Shown in pieces: positions 46,406 through 59,183 of a stretch of DNA of 64,000 bases. The DNA is from Helianthus annuus. Lineage: Eukaryota > Streptophyta > Magnoliopsida > Asterales > Asteraceae. Where the stretch lies: NCBI RefSeq assembly GCF_002127325.2, contig NC_035440.2:70369819-70433818 (forward strand). The letters run 5' to 3'. The notes beneath the pieces were generated by a model. It worked only from the letters and a program-made list of their open reading frames with translations. It was not told where the DNA came from and made no database searches. The position numbers and the translations under genes are program-made. Every line of letters starts with the position of its first letter. Positions within the stretch are counted from its first letter, which is position 1.

Positions 46406-49227
46406 TGTAACGCTCCGCGTTTTCATGACTTTCCTAATTCAGAAATCGAGTCCTAAAAATCTATTTTTAGAAGCTTGCCTCTTGCAAAATAATAATCCAT
46501 CGTATCGTCAGAAATCTTTTATCTCCATGATTAATTCATTATAAATATGGTTAACTTATCTTTATTTAATTAATTAAATTAATTAATTTTGCAATTTAAG
46601 AAGTTTAGTTTTTTATAAACTAAGTTAGGCTCGTTAAAATTTTAAAGTTAATAGACTAACCTAGTTAGTTTAACGACGAAGTCGGTTCATTGAAATTATA
46701 ACATAAACTTGGATTAATTAAACCACAGGGACTGTTTGTGCCAATTTCTAAAGTATTAGATATGTTACAACAAGATAAATGAGTCTTGCCCTAATACCTT
46801 TTGTTGGGTCAGCCGCATAAATCACTGAACTCCTTCATCTTCTGTATTACAAACCCTAGAAAAACATCCCCTCACCTTCAACCCTCATCTCTCTCTCGTA
46901 AACACTTAAACAAACAAACTCAGTGACTTCATCATCTCATCCAAACACCCATAGCTCTTCATCTACACACACATAGACCTGCCAGTCACCCTCTTGATTC
47001 CTACCTGCATACACGAAGAACGAGAAGAGAGAAATGAACGGAATTAAAGACAGCGGCGCTGCCGCAGTCAGTGATGGCAGCGACGGTCTCTGTTTCTTCT
47101 CCGACACACATTCATTCAGAATCGGTGGCGGTGGTGGTGACTCGGCGGCGGCAGCGCCGCTTACGGCGGCGGCAGTCAGTTCAGCTTTGGTTCTCGAGTC
47201 TTTTGTCCTCTATTCAGTTCCGGGTTCAAGAACGGCCGTGCCACCATATTTTTCTGGTGACCGGTGACGACAAGAACACTGGCAGCGGCAGTGATAGCCA
47301 GTGTGGTCCAGTTTACATTTCGTTCTTATTGTTCAGGACAGCTCAGGTCAGTTTCGATGCGAGTTTTGTTTCAGTTTTGATTCGGTTAAGTTTTGTTTCA
47401 GTTTTGATTTGGTTAAGTTTCGGTTCAAGATGTGTGTCGGGTTAGTTAACAAGACGTCTCAGCTCAGTTTTGGGTCTCGACTCGGGCGCGATTCCAGACA
47501 CGTGGCAGGTCAGATGGTAGCGGGGGTTACGGTTTGATGTTCAGGCTCTAGTTCAGTCAGTGCAGCCGGTTCAGACTCGGTTCGGCTCAGGTTAGCCTCG
47601 GTTCGGGCCTTGGTCTTTGTTTCTATTCAAGTCTCGTTAATTCCTTCATTTTATTCATCAGGTTCAGGTCCTGTTAGAATCGGATTCGGTTCGATGTTCG
47701 GGTCAATCCTGGTCAAAGCGGGTCAACTGACGGCTCATCGGGTTAAACACGAACACGAATAAAAGTGGCGAAATATAAATTTTATTGCTTGTATTAAGTA
47801 ATATTTTATTTTATCGCGGAAACAAACTTTAAATAACTTGTAGTTGTAAACATACGTAGAATCATATGAATATATTGTTTCGTCGATTGTTTGCTGAATT
47901 TTGAGCATATAAATCGACACTTGGTGTTGTCGGGATCGTCTAAAAACAGAGGAAACTTTGCCCATTTTTCGTAAGAATCCGCAAAACAAAGCATGTATTA
48001 TTTTAAACAAAACGTGTTTATATATAAACTAAGGTTTATTATACAATCTGTTCCCTTTTTTGAAATATGTTTATATAAACAAAATTTATATTCTTAATCC
48101 TTTTTTTTTTCTGAATTTGCAAGTACAAATCCAATCCAAAAGTTTTATTGATTAATTCATTTCTTTAAATAAAGCCTTTAATATAGAATTAACATAATTA
48201 TATAACAAATTATTATAATTCTTTTATAACATTAATGTTAATTTTTATGATAAAATAAAGTATTTAAATAATTAATCTATAAACAATAAACATTAGGATT
48301 TCTTACTTTAACTAATAAATAATAACGAGTTCGGGATATTTTAAATATCTAGGTCAAACACTCTCGTTCGTTCCCTTGAATTGTTCCAATCTTTACTCGT
48401 GCGTTATTTCCCTAGGAGTCGTAATCACAACCACTCTTAAACTCGAGACTTCGGTGTTCCTTCCTTCTAACCTCTTACGCTCGTCAACACTTGGATAATC
48501 GGAAGACTTGGCAATTAGGTGAGTATACTCATATTCCCCTTTTTACTTTTACCACTTTTAGGGTGTAACATGTTTATCTATCAACAAACTTACACATGAA
48601 CATTTTGCTTAAACACATGAACATTCCTATAACATGCTTGTATACGTGATGGCTTGATGCTTTAAACTTGGATTTATCTTATGTGTTGAATTTATCATTA
48701 ACTTCGTACGAGCCAAACTGTGACATATGTAGCGCTATAGGATTAACGACCCGCCTCTTTATCTTCGGTTATGTCATGAGCATATTGCGTTTCCTTGGTT
48801 TGATATGTTAGACACATACCATATTTAAATGTTCATCTTGAATCACATGCTTGCTATGAGGAATTGTTCAAACTTATCTTTTGCTATGTACGTATCAAAC
48901 TTGTATACTCGCCTTTGCTTTTGCTTTGAATTATTTTAAACATGTTGCAGGTTGATGAGGACGATGCTAAGAAAAAGAAGTAGCGTTGATGCCTAGATAC
49001 ACGTATAGACGTTAGGGTTTAATATGTTGTATCAAATTTTGTTATGTTGTTATGTTTCTTTTTGTTAAACTTATTGAATTTGAATTCCTTGTAATGTTGA
49101 CAATTTGTTTTATGAAATGAAATCGGATTATTTAAATACTTGTCACAATTATTAGCGTTATGATGTCTCGAGCAATCTTCACACTTCGTCTCATCCCGAT
49201 GTTTCCGCCATTGGTTGGGGTGTGACA
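46406..49227 (+). repeat. 3' LTR of the LARD
   Basis: Direct repeat of 40618-43437, followed by the ACTAT target duplication at 49228-49232. Confidence 0.93.
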
Positions 49228-49897
49228 ACTATGCTTGGGTAGTATATCAAAATATACTTTAGTTTGTGAAATAACAAAGTCGGCAGTCTATCAAACTATA
49301 CTTCGGTTTTGTAAATAGCATATCAACTATGCTTTGGTAAACAATATCACATTGGGAGCATATTAACTATGCTTTGGAAGTATATCAAAATATACTTAAA
49401 TTGTGATTTGGTAGTATATTAAACTAGACTTTAGTAAAACAGTATCACGTTGGTAGCATATCAAAATATGCTTTGGTAGTATATCGAAATATACCATAAT
49501 CGTGAATTGGCAGTATATCAAACTATACTTTGGTAAACAACAGCATATCAAACTATGCTTTGGTTTTGAAAATAACATAAGATAAGTTTTTATGGCTTAA
49601 TTGGAAAACATTTGCAGTCTATACATTGGTTAATATAATATCATGTTGGTAGCATATCGAAATATGCCTTAGTAGTATACCGAAGTATACCATAGATCAT
49701 GATTTGGCAATACATTCAAACCTTAGTGTATCAAACTACACTTTGGTGACTATAGACTTACCACGAAGGCAAAATCTATTTGGTTTAAACTATGGTTTCT
49801 GACATTCCATACAACAGGAATGGGGTGTCAACCTATAACGCTATATCGTACTACCGATCGGCTTGATCATAGTTAATGAATGTATAAGTAACAATAC
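49228..49897 (-). repeat. Gypsy LTR remnant, minus strand (second), right of the LARD
   Basis: The AGTATATCAAAATATACTTTGG-type tandem tract resumes here and runs to about 49745. From there to 49897 nothing is recognised. AATAC at 49893-49897 would be the target duplication of the next element, whose far end is outside the window. Confidence 0.55.
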
Positions 49898-52408
49898 TGT
49901 AACGCCCAGCGTCCCTAGACTGTAGGCTTTTGGCAGAATTAGTCCCTGAACTTTTATCTATTGTCAGTTTTAGTCCCTGTGGTTATACGGTGTTGATGCT
50001 TTGATATTTTCAGTATGAATCTTATTGTTATGATGTTTAATACTATGATGCTTGATACTTTACTCTGGATACATGATTCTTGATACTTAAACTACGAGAC
50101 TTGACACTTGACTCTTGATGCTGAGTCTAGATACTTGATTCTTAATGATAAAACTGGATACTTGACTCCTTATATTATGAAAGCTAGATTCTTATTGATG
50201 ATTCTTGATACTTTATACTTGGACTCTTGATTCTTGAAACTTGAGAAACTATGATCCTTGACTCTTGAAACTTATTTGGTGCTTGACTCCTTAGACTCGT
50301 AAGACTCGATTCTTGGATTGAACGAGAGACTGGAGTCTTGTCACTGGCGGAATCTATGAAACTTGGAAACTTTTGGTTTGTGATGTAATCTAGATACTTT
50401 ACCTAAACTATACGCAACGCAACACTTATTCTAACTCACAAAACGAATCAAAGACGGGAACGCGGAAAGATTGGATTGGCTAGAATGGCAATCCGATCGG
50501 ATGGCCATCCGATCGGACTGCCATCCGACCCGTGCACACTTATCTCCTTCACACACTCTCACCCTATAAATAGACCTGTCACATCACCATTTGCAGTGAT
50601 GTGACAGCTCTGCTCGACCAGACACGCTATCTCCTCATTTCTTCTTTTTCTTGCTGATTTTGGTACGTTTTAGGCTAGATCTTTGTACTTTCTTAATCTA
50701 CACATCATCCTCTACGTGATTCTCACTTGAAATCACACTTTTCACCGTGAAATCTCTCGGATCCGAGTTCTTGAGAGTGATGTCATCATGGGGGTTTGTA
50801 CAAACTGCCATGTGACGTCATTCTGAGCAAGATCTAGCTCAGATCCAAGCTATTTCATGCATTTACACGCTAAATCTAAGCTAAATCTTGACTTTTCCTA
50901 TAAAACTTGAGTATCTCCATCTTTTTCTCAAACTTTTACTTTCTTTGGTGGAAACTGGGTCTAAACTAACTGTAGATCTAAAGAATAGTCTAGAGTTGGT
51001 GTTGATCTGAATCCTTACCGGAAAGGACGAGCAAAGCACGGATTCTGACATAGACCCGTCAGAGACATACGACTGATCGGACAGGGGTGGTTCCTACCGA
51101 TCAGAACGATTGTGAGCTGATAGGTTTACCGTTGTCTCAATACGTATCATACCGTCACTACTACGCTAGAAACTTAGAAATTTTACAAAATGATAAACAA
51201 GAACATGGGTCGCCCGATCGAGCGGCAACCCGATCGGACAACTGTCTGATCGGACAAGCCACCCTATCAGGTGACACTTGCCTTTTTGTCTTGAAACTTT
51301 CAAACACTTAGTAAAATTATCAAAAACTTGGAAGTCTTGATCGAGTGGCAACCCGATCGGACAGCCGTCCGATCGAGCAGCCATCCGATTGGGATAACCA
51401 GGATACTCACACCCGGATCGAGTGGCAATCCGATCGGACAACCACCCTATTCCCCTCACTTATGGTTTTCACTCAAGTTGCAACCCAATCGGATGGCCAT
51501 CCGATCGGGCAGCCATCTGTCTACTCACATCTGTGTGTCATCCGACCGACTGGCAATCCGATCGGATAACCATCTGATCCGGTGACTGATTTGACACTTC
51601 ATTCAATCTCGTTATTCTGTCCAACTCTTATCCTATTGTAATCTAATCAGGCTAATTCTAAAAGAGCTCCCTTTGATCCAATAACAGTTGCGACTGTTAA
51701 GCAATCACTTTCAGTATACTCGATCCCTTTTTACTTTAAACTTTTGGGGTGTAACATGTATTCTATGAAACTTAAACTTGATTTGTTTGAAACTTGAACT
51801 CTATCCTATGTGAACATGAAACTTGTGATTCTTAATTCTTGATTCTTTGTGCTATGTGACGTTTAGTCCAGAGTGTGTAGTTCCGCCTTAACAATAGTAG
51901 CGCTATAGGAGATGCACCTCTCCCATTATTCTCGGGGGGTATTGTTAGGAGGATTCTAGTTTGCCTTAAGTCTTGGGTAAACACTAAAACATTGGGATAC
52001 TTGGGCTATCACTGCGTTGACTCCGGCACTAGCACGGCTGAAACTATTTTGTTACATTTACACTTGGATATGAGTTGTTTTAATCTATTATTATTCTATT
52101 ATCAAACTTGTATACTCGCCAATACTTTTGTATTGATATTTTAATATATGTTGCAGGCTGATAAGTTGCAATGGAACATGGAATCAAGCTGGGAGATGCT
52201 TAGAAATGTCGCCTAGTTAATTTAGTCTTTTGAACAATTTGAACATTTTAAGATTTGGTTTGTAATGTGACACTTGTAATGACGTTGTTAGACATTTGCA
52301 TGAAATCAATTAATCTTTATTGAAACAATAGTGTTATGGAATCTCATGAGCAATCTGAACGCTTAGTGCTCGCACCCCGATGTTTCCGCCATTGGTTGGG
52401 GTGTGACA
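49898..52408 (+). repeat. 5' LTR of the outer gypsy element
   Basis: It starts TGTAACGCCC and ends CCGCCATTGGTTGGGGTG then TGACA, as does the LARD LTR. Palindrome clusters of the GATCGGATGGCCATCCGATC type lie at 50488-50530 and 51209-51580. The segment CTATAAATAG (about 50564) is a good TATA box candidate, and a TGTCACATCAC inverted repeat follows it. Confidence 0.85.
50560..50575 (+). promoter_or_regulatory. Probable LTR TATA box
   Basis: CCCTATAAATAGACC matches the plant TATA consensus. The related LTR at 2872-4919 has CCTATAAATACCCC (about 2950) in the same place before its TGTCACATCAC repeat. Confidence 0.6.
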
Positions 52409-52411
52409 GAT

Positions 52412-52424
52412 TGGTATCCGAGCC
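52412..52424 (+). other. Primer binding site for tRNA-iMet, one mismatch
   Basis: TGGTATCCGAGCC differs from the exact iMet complement by C for A at the eighth base. It follows the LTR by three bases. Confidence 0.85.
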
Positions 52425-53277
52425 ATAACTATAGGGAATTAGGATAAGTAGGAATACTTGCCCTAGTCTATAGTTCTAGGAATCTTGACTCTTATTTGTT
52501 GTTTAAGACTTATGCATTCTACCATATCTGCTTCCTAGCAACACATTTCCCTGTTAAACTTACCTGCCTTTCCTAAGGCTAACTTAATATACACTTGATG
52601 CTTTGAAAACACTGTTCACCAGTGTCTATATTTTGCACGAGATTTGCCTTCAAGTCAGGAGTGACATCCAACCTTGATGGGAAATCTCCATACTATTCTA
52701 AGTGGGTCTTATTTGCGGATAAGTACCAACGCCCTTAGGGTACGATGTTGTCAAGTTAGAAGTGAGACTCAGATCTTAATAACTAGTCCCATTCCTTGAT
52801 GATTTTATGTCTCGCCAAAGTTTCGTGACTTCCAATCAATTAGGGACATGGAATGACTAAAACGACGACTATCGTAAGCCTAACATCGATGACATATTTG
52901 TCTAAGTAAGTCAAGACACGTTACCTCAATTCGAAAGGGGTTCGAATCACTCTGGTTAGTCGCCGTTCCTCTACCTGGAACAATCCTATGTTTTATAAGC
53001 CTATTTTGCTTTTATGTTATCTCGATTTTATGCATGTGGTTTTAAACTCGATTCTTCGATCATTTGGTATGCTTTTACACGAACCGCACTTATGTCCGCA
53101 ATCTAAAACGTTAACTCTAATCGGGATCAAACTAAATTTATGAAGCTTTATTCAATCTATATGGGAATCTTGATGTTATGTTAAGCTATTTGATAAATCC
53201 ATGTGTTATTGTGGTCGTGAAACGCTAAAACGTAACATGGCATAGAAATACGAGGGAAAAGTGACATGTCCGAAGCG

Positions 53278-54086
53278 TGGTGGATACGCCGCTGGTACTT
53301 CCTATATATAAGCGTTTCTGGCATGTTACCAACTTTCGTACTAAGTGCCATGCGAACCTTAGTGTCTTACAGACCAGTGATGAGATGGTTGAAATCTAAA
53401 CTATGGGAAACTACTTGTGTGATCTATGTGCAGTCTATGTGCACTCTAGCGTAAACTATGTGTAATCTACGTATGTGTGGTTTGAAGAACAAAATATGAA
53501 ATGTAGCCTAACGCCGAACACAAGGAGAAAGTGGTACTTCCTATATATAAGCGTTTTTGGCATGCTACCAACCCTTCGTACCATGCGCTAAGTGAAATTC
53601 ATAGTTTTGTAGACTCGGGTTTAAGTGATTGAATCTACCTTGTTAATCTATGTGGTTGAATCTATCTGGTTAGTCTGCGTTTTGAGAAGTGGTGAAATCT
53701 AAAGCGGTGGATACACCGTTGGTACTTCCTATATATAAGTGCTTCTGTCATGTTGCCGAACTTTCATAGCACGTGCCATGTAGGATTTCGTTATTTGTAG
53801 ATTATTAACACGAATCTATGTACAACTATGTGAATCTGTTGGAGTCTATTGAACCTATTGAATCTACTGGAGTCTATTGAATCTATTGAATCTATGGGAG
53901 TCTACTGAATCTATTTGAATCTATTGGAATCAACGTGAATCTATTTGAATCTATCGTAAACTATGTGAATCTATGACGATGATGATGAGTGTATTTTACG
54001 AAACGTAACCTGACATCGAGTACGATGTGGAAGCGATGTGCCCGAAGCGTGGTGGATACGCCGCTGGTACTTCCTATATATAAGCG
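53278..54086 (+). repeat. Four leader repeats with TATATATAAG core
   Basis: Units at about 53278, 53532, 53706 and 54051 share GGTACTTCCTATATATAAG, usually preceded by GGTGGATACGCCGCT and followed by a GCATGTTGCCAAACTTCGT-like segment. One unit also occurs in the LARD at 46020. The stretch 53815-53970 between units consists of short GAATCTAT-type repeats. The leader also contains short open frames, not considered genes. Confidence 0.8.
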
Positions 54087-54277
54087 CTTCTGACATGTTG
54101 CCAAACTTCGTACAACGTGCCATGCGAAGGTAGTAGGTTTTGCGGTATTGAAATCTATGTGAAAACTTGAATCTTGATCTTTGTGAATCTTGTTGAGTCT
54201 TAGTCTATTGTGTGTGAATCTATATTGTGAGGCTTAGTGAATTTAGACTTATACGATCCTCTTATTGGATCTTTAGG

Positions 54278-55519
54278 ATGTCTTCTCAAAAGCTATCTGA
54301 TACTCTCAGGAAATCCAGGGAGCAATCTCAGAAAAAGATGATTTCATTCATGGCCGACCAGATTGCCCGAGTCGTGCCAAAGATCGTCTCTGAGCTCCAA
54401 GGATCAAACACTCCTCCATCCTCTGTGGACTCAAAGGCCGAGAAGCAAAAGCCTACTAAGTTCAACTATAAGCATTTCATCTCTTGCAACCCTAAGTCTT
54501 TCATAGGCAGTGATGGGGTGACTGCTATGCTTGAGTGGTTCGACAGCATCGAGGTTACCTTCATTAACAGTGAATGCCCTGATCATTTAAAGACTAGGAG
54601 TGCAACTGGGATGTTTCAAGGCAGAGCGTTGGAGTGGTGGTCGAATGAAAGAAACATCCGTTTTAATGAAGAAGCCTGTGCTCTTCCATGGGCCGAGGTG
54701 CGAGAACTCATGATGCTCGAGTTCTGCCCTCCTCATGAACAACTGAAGCTTGAAGAGGAGTTTTGGCATCTGAAGCAGGTTGGTGATGATAACCTGGCGT
54801 ATACTACCAGATTCAAGCAGCTTAGCTTGATCGTTCCTCACTTGGTTTCGACTCCAAAGCGGATGATAACCAAGTACATCAATGGCCTACCTTCTGCTAT
54901 GCGTGATTCCATTGAAGCAGCTCAACTGGAAACTATTGAGGAAGTCTATCGTTTGGCGGCAAGTTTGAACAACAATCGTGTGCGTGATAAGCAGTTTGCT
55001 ACTCCTACTCCCTCTAAGTCTGCAAACCAAGTTACCCAGCAGCAAGGGGGCAGCAAGAACAAGAAAAGGAAATCTCTGGGTTCCGGATGTAATGCTATTA
55101 CTGCTGCTGCAAACCCTGCTAAACCTACTCCTGCTGCTAACCCTACTGCTCCTGAAGCTATGAAACAGTACACTGGTTCTCATCCAAAGTGTACCACTTG
55201 CAACTACCATCATCCTGCTACATCTGCATGTCGTTTGTGTACCAACTGTCATCGCTATGGTCACACAACTCCCTACTGTCGTCAAGCTAACCCGGCCCCG
55301 CAAGCTCAACAAGCCCCATCTCAGGCAGTGTTACCAGCACCTCCAGCTCCTCTGCAGAACCCAAGGCCAGTCAATGCTGTTCGTGCATGCTACAAGTGTG
55401 GAGATACTACCCACCTCCGTAACCAGTGTCCTCAGCTGAACCAGGACCAACAGCCAGCCGCTCGTGGACGAGCGTTCAACCTTAATGCTAATCAGGCTCG
55501 CAATGATAATGACGTCAAT
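54278..55519 (+). pseudogene. Gag of the outer gypsy element, cut by insertion
   Basis: The ORF is open from ATG 54278 to the insertion point. It has a Retrotrans_gag domain (about residues 75-210, with LEWWSNERN and RFKQLSLIVPH) and two CCHC knuckles: CTNCHRYGHTTPYC at about 321 and CYKCGDTTHLRNQC at about 371. Between and before them is an Ala/Pro-rich linker. Gag packages the element's RNA in cytoplasmic particles. The open frame runs on to 55624 only because the inserted LTR happens to be open there; I therefore end the gene at 55519. The ATG at 54278 is preferred over one at 54227 because MSSQKLS fits related gag starts. Confidence 0.85.
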
Positions 55520-56990
55520 TGTGACAATCCGAGTTTTCAAGGTCTTTCCTCAACACGTTATTTGTTTCACAACTGTGTTTGTATAACTTGCTTGCTTTGT
55601 AATTGTGCACGTTTATTACATACTTGAGATACTGTGTTATTGTTTGATTTATGATTAATGTAACTTGTTCACGTATGGTACATGATTTATGTGTTACACT
55701 ATTCTCTGGTTATTAAATGAAAGTTCATGAATTGTTTAAGATTACATAAATCTATCATATACTTATTCTGTCGATGAAACTTAAGACCTTGCCTTTCCTC
55801 ACTCGACGAAACAAGGGGAGTTTCGTCATTCTTACACTCGACGAAACCTATGAAGTTTCGCCACATCCCTCCCTCGACGAAACATAGAGTTTCGTCATAC
55901 CTGTCACGACGAAACATGGGGGTTTCGCCGGCCCAGGTTACGTTGAAGCCCATTAAGGGCCCAGTACACTTAAGTGAGTATATATTACGTGAAACTGTTA
56001 TACTCATCACATAACTGGCTAATTGAAAACCCTAGAATTCTCCCTCGGTGCGACGGCAACCTTGAGTCCTCGAAGCCCTCTAGATCGATCAAGTTATTGT
56101 TCCGTCTATCGCGGTTAGTGTTTAACCCTTACTTGATTATTTGATTGAAATCATCATTGACTGTATGTTAGAAATCATTATTAATTGTTGCTAGGTAATG
56201 TTTGGATCTTGACCGAATGATGATCTTGATAATAACAGATTCATATGATTATCAGTTATATGCCCGAGTGATGTTCGTGTAAATTAGGGTTGATTTTTTG
56301 TTGCCAATTTATTGGACTAGATGTGATGTTGTGATTGTATTCATCCATGATTCACTGCTCAGAGTTGATGTTTTTCTGTGTGATGTTTCCATTGTATGTT
56401 GTTATGTATATTCAGTGAATCGGTATTAGGGATAGGTGCATAATGATGATTTTTGGTAATAGGTCATTAGATCCATGTGATTATCAGATACTGTTGTTGA
56501 TGATTAGGGTTAACAATTAGACGATGATTGAAATTTTGTGCATTATGGAACGTCGTAACTGCTGAAACTCCGTTTCAGATGAAAGATCACGTGTGACGAA
56601 ACCCTATAGGTTTCGCCACCTTACACCTCGACGAAACCCTATAGGTTTCGCCATAATACATTTCGGCGAAACTTACAAGTTTCGCCGTAGGAGTTTCGCC
56701 GACCTGTGAGTTACCACAACAGACTGTAGATTAGAACACTTAAGAAAACGAATAACTTTGTTGTTATCTGTTACTGATGATAGTGAAGACTGGTTTTGCA
56801 TGAGATTTATGTGTTATTTACTGATTGTGATTCTAAATGCACACTGTGATTATAAACTTATACGTGTACCATGCGAACATAAACTGATTATGTATACATG
56901 CATACTATAGGCTTTGATTGATTAACTGTGAACAAGTAATTTAACATACCGAGCAAACCAAGGTGAGTTCACACTTCTGTAAGGCATGGG
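55520..56990 (+). repeat. 5' LTR of the inner element, 3'-truncated
   Basis: It matches 59184-60656 with few differences and stops after AAGGCATGGG. It carries hairpin motifs of the GACGAAAC...GTTTCGTC kind (55803-55930 and 56590-56710). Confidence 0.92.
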
Positions 56991-57026
56991 TGTCACCTAT
57001 TGTTGTTATCTCTCACTTCAAACAAA
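56991..57026 (+). other. Deletion junction with copied filler
   Basis: GGGTGTCACCTATTGTTG spans the junction (56988-57005) and occurs again at 57101-57118, inside the retained pol sequence. A TCTCTCACTTCA stretch next to it resembles 57077-57087. This looks like filler copied from nearby during break repair. Confidence 0.65.
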
Positions 57027-59125
57027 TTAGCGGGTTAATACAGGAGATTTATCAAGGATTTTTCAAAAATTGTGCAGCCTCTCACTTCACTAACTCAGAA
57101 GGGTGTCACCTATTGTTGGGGTGAGGCACAGGAGTCCGCATTCCAGCACTTAAAGGAGAGACTTTGTAGCGCGCCTATTCTCTCGTTACCTGAAGGCACA
57201 GACGATTTCGTGGTTTATTGTGACGCATCAATTCAAGGACTTGGTTGTGTGTTGATGCAATGGGATAAAGTCATTGCTTATGCATCGCGCCAACTTAAGG
57301 TTCACGAAAGGAACTACACTACCCACGATCTGGAGCTGGGAGCTGTTGTTTTTGCACTTAAGATATGGAGGCATTACCTGTACGGTACCAAGTGCACCAT
57401 TTACACCGATCACAGGAGCCTCCAGCATATCTTCAAACAGAAGGAGTTGAACATGCGACAACGTCGGTGGATCGAACTTCTAAATGATTACGAATGCGCG
57501 ATCAAATACCATCCGGGCAAAGCCAATGTTGTGGCCGACGCCCTTAGTCGAAAGGAAACTAAACCTAAGTGTGTACGTGCGTTACAGCTTACCATCCACT
57601 CCAGTCTTCCCGCCCAAATTCGTGATGCTCAAGTTGAGGCATTGAAAGCAAAGAACATCAGGGCTGAGTCCCTGCGAGGATCATAGAAACGGTTAGAAAA
57701 AAGGAAGACGGTGCTTACTACGTGACAGGAAGCATTTGGGTTCCACTCTATGGTAATCTGCGTGAACTTGTGATGGATGAAGCACACAAGTCTCACTACT
57801 CAGTACATCGTGGTTCTGATAAGATGTACCACGATCTCAAGACTACATACTGGTGGCCCCACATGACAGTTAACATAGCAACCTATGTTAGTAAATGTTT
57901 GACCTGTGCTAGGGTCAAAGTTGAATACCAGAAGCCATCAGGTCTACTTCAATAACCCAAAATCTCGACATGGAAATGGGAGCAAATTTCCATGGACTTC
58001 GTTACTGGCCTACCTAGATCTCAGCGAGGAAACGATACTATTTGGGTGATAGTGGATCGATTGACAAAATCCGCACATTTTCTGGCTATCAAGGAAACGG
58101 ATAAGTTTTCTACTCTTGCAGATATCTATTTGAAGGAGGTAGTCTCGAGGCACGGGGTGCCAACCTCCATCATATCTGATCGTGACGCGCGTTTTACTTG
58201 AGAGTTGTGGCAAGCGATGCACAAATCTTTTGGCTCTCGTCTTGACATGAGTACAGCATATCATCCGCAGACGGATGGACAGTCTGAGCGCACCATCCAA
58301 ACCCTTGAAGACATGCTTCGAGCATGTGTAATCGATTTTGGTAACGGCTGGGAGAAACACCTCCCGTTAGTGGAGTTTTCGTATAATAACAATTACCACA
58401 CTAGTATACAGGTTGCTCCATTCGAGGCATTGTACGGACGGAAGTGCCGATCACCTCTTTGTTGGGAAGAGGTTGGCGACAGTCAAATCACTGGCCCAGA
58501 ACTTGTAGTAGATACAACAGAGAAGATTGCTTAGATACGAGAACGAATGGCGGCAGCTCGTGACCGTCAGAAAAGCTACGCTGATAAGCGCAGGAAACCA
58601 CTCGAGTTCCAGGTTGGGGATCGAGTGCTACTTAAAGTCTCACCTTGGTAAACGAGGTAAACTCAACTCGCGATATGTTGGACCTTTCGAAATCATTGAG
58701 AAGATCAGCAAGGTGGCTTACAAACTGAATCTACCTGAAGAACTCAGTGGAGTGCACAATGTATTTCACGTGTCAAATCTAAAGAAGTGTCTGTCAGATG
58801 AGACCCTCATAGTTCCTCTCAAGGAACTCACTATCGACGATCAGCTGCGATTCGTCGAAGAACCTGTAGAGATTACAGATCGAGACGTTAAGGTTCTCAA
58901 GCGTACCAGGATACCTCTTTTCGAGTTCGTTGGAACTCCCGTCGTGGCCCAGAGTTTACCTGGGAACGAGAAGACCGAATGAAACACAAGTATCCCCAAT
59001 TGTTCGGGAGAAGTGCAACCACTACTGAGGCTGAAGCTACTGCGGAATTTCGGGACGAAATTCCAAACCAACAAGGGGATAATGTGACACCCCAGGAAAA
59101 CCAGGGAACCACGCAACCCAACTAG
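57027..59125 (+). pseudogene. RNase H, integrase and chromodomain remnant of inner element
   Basis: The sequence starts at the last motif of reverse transcriptase ([11 protein letters not shown]), already with a stop where Tyr is expected. RNase H follows (57072-57686) with its acidic residues in [16 protein letters not shown] and YTDHRSL. Integrase has its HHCC zinc site and D-D-E core: [18 protein letters not shown] and [12 protein letters not shown] chromodomain-like tail (EEPVEITDRDVKVL) places it in the chromoviruses. Breaks seen: a frame change at about 57690, stops at 57953, 58201 and 58534, and frame changes near 58650 and within the chromodomain near 58932. The element cannot make a working polyprotein. 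Confidence 0.9.
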
Positions 59126-59183
59126 CTTCCTCAGTAACTACGTGCTAAATTTCGGGACGAAATTTCTTTTAAGTTGGGGATGA
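59040..59183 (+). promoter_or_regulatory. Doubled polypurine-tract region
   Basis: AATTTCGGGACGAAATT occurs at about 59045 and again at about 59149. The first is followed by AAGGGGATAATGTGACACCCC, itself like a purine tract plus LTR start. The second is followed by AAGTTGGGGATGA and the real LTR at 59184. Confidence 0.75.

Larger units (their letters stand above)
40618..49227 (+). mobile_element. Large retrotransposon derivative (LARD), young, 8.6 kb
   Basis: Two LTRs of 2820 and 2822 bp (40618-43437, 46406-49227) run TGTAACGCTCC to GGGGTGTGACA. ACTAT at 40613-40617 and 49228-49232 is a perfect target duplication inside a tandem-repeat tract that continues on both sides. By eye I find 23 substitutions (20 transitions) and two single-base indels between LTRs, about 99.2% identity, implying recent insertion. 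The 2.97-kb interior has a primer site, a leader like that of the gypsy element at 49898, and a purine tract, but no gag or pol. It depends on proteins made elsewhere. Confidence 0.93.

Noticed and set aside
53266..53454. Short open frame in the gypsy leader
   Set aside because: It spans a non-coding leader repeat and is not kept in the other three units.
54278..58982. One continuous gag-pol of a single retrotransposon
   Set aside because: The TCAAT duplication and LTR ends show gag/protease and RNase H/integrase belong to two different nested elements.
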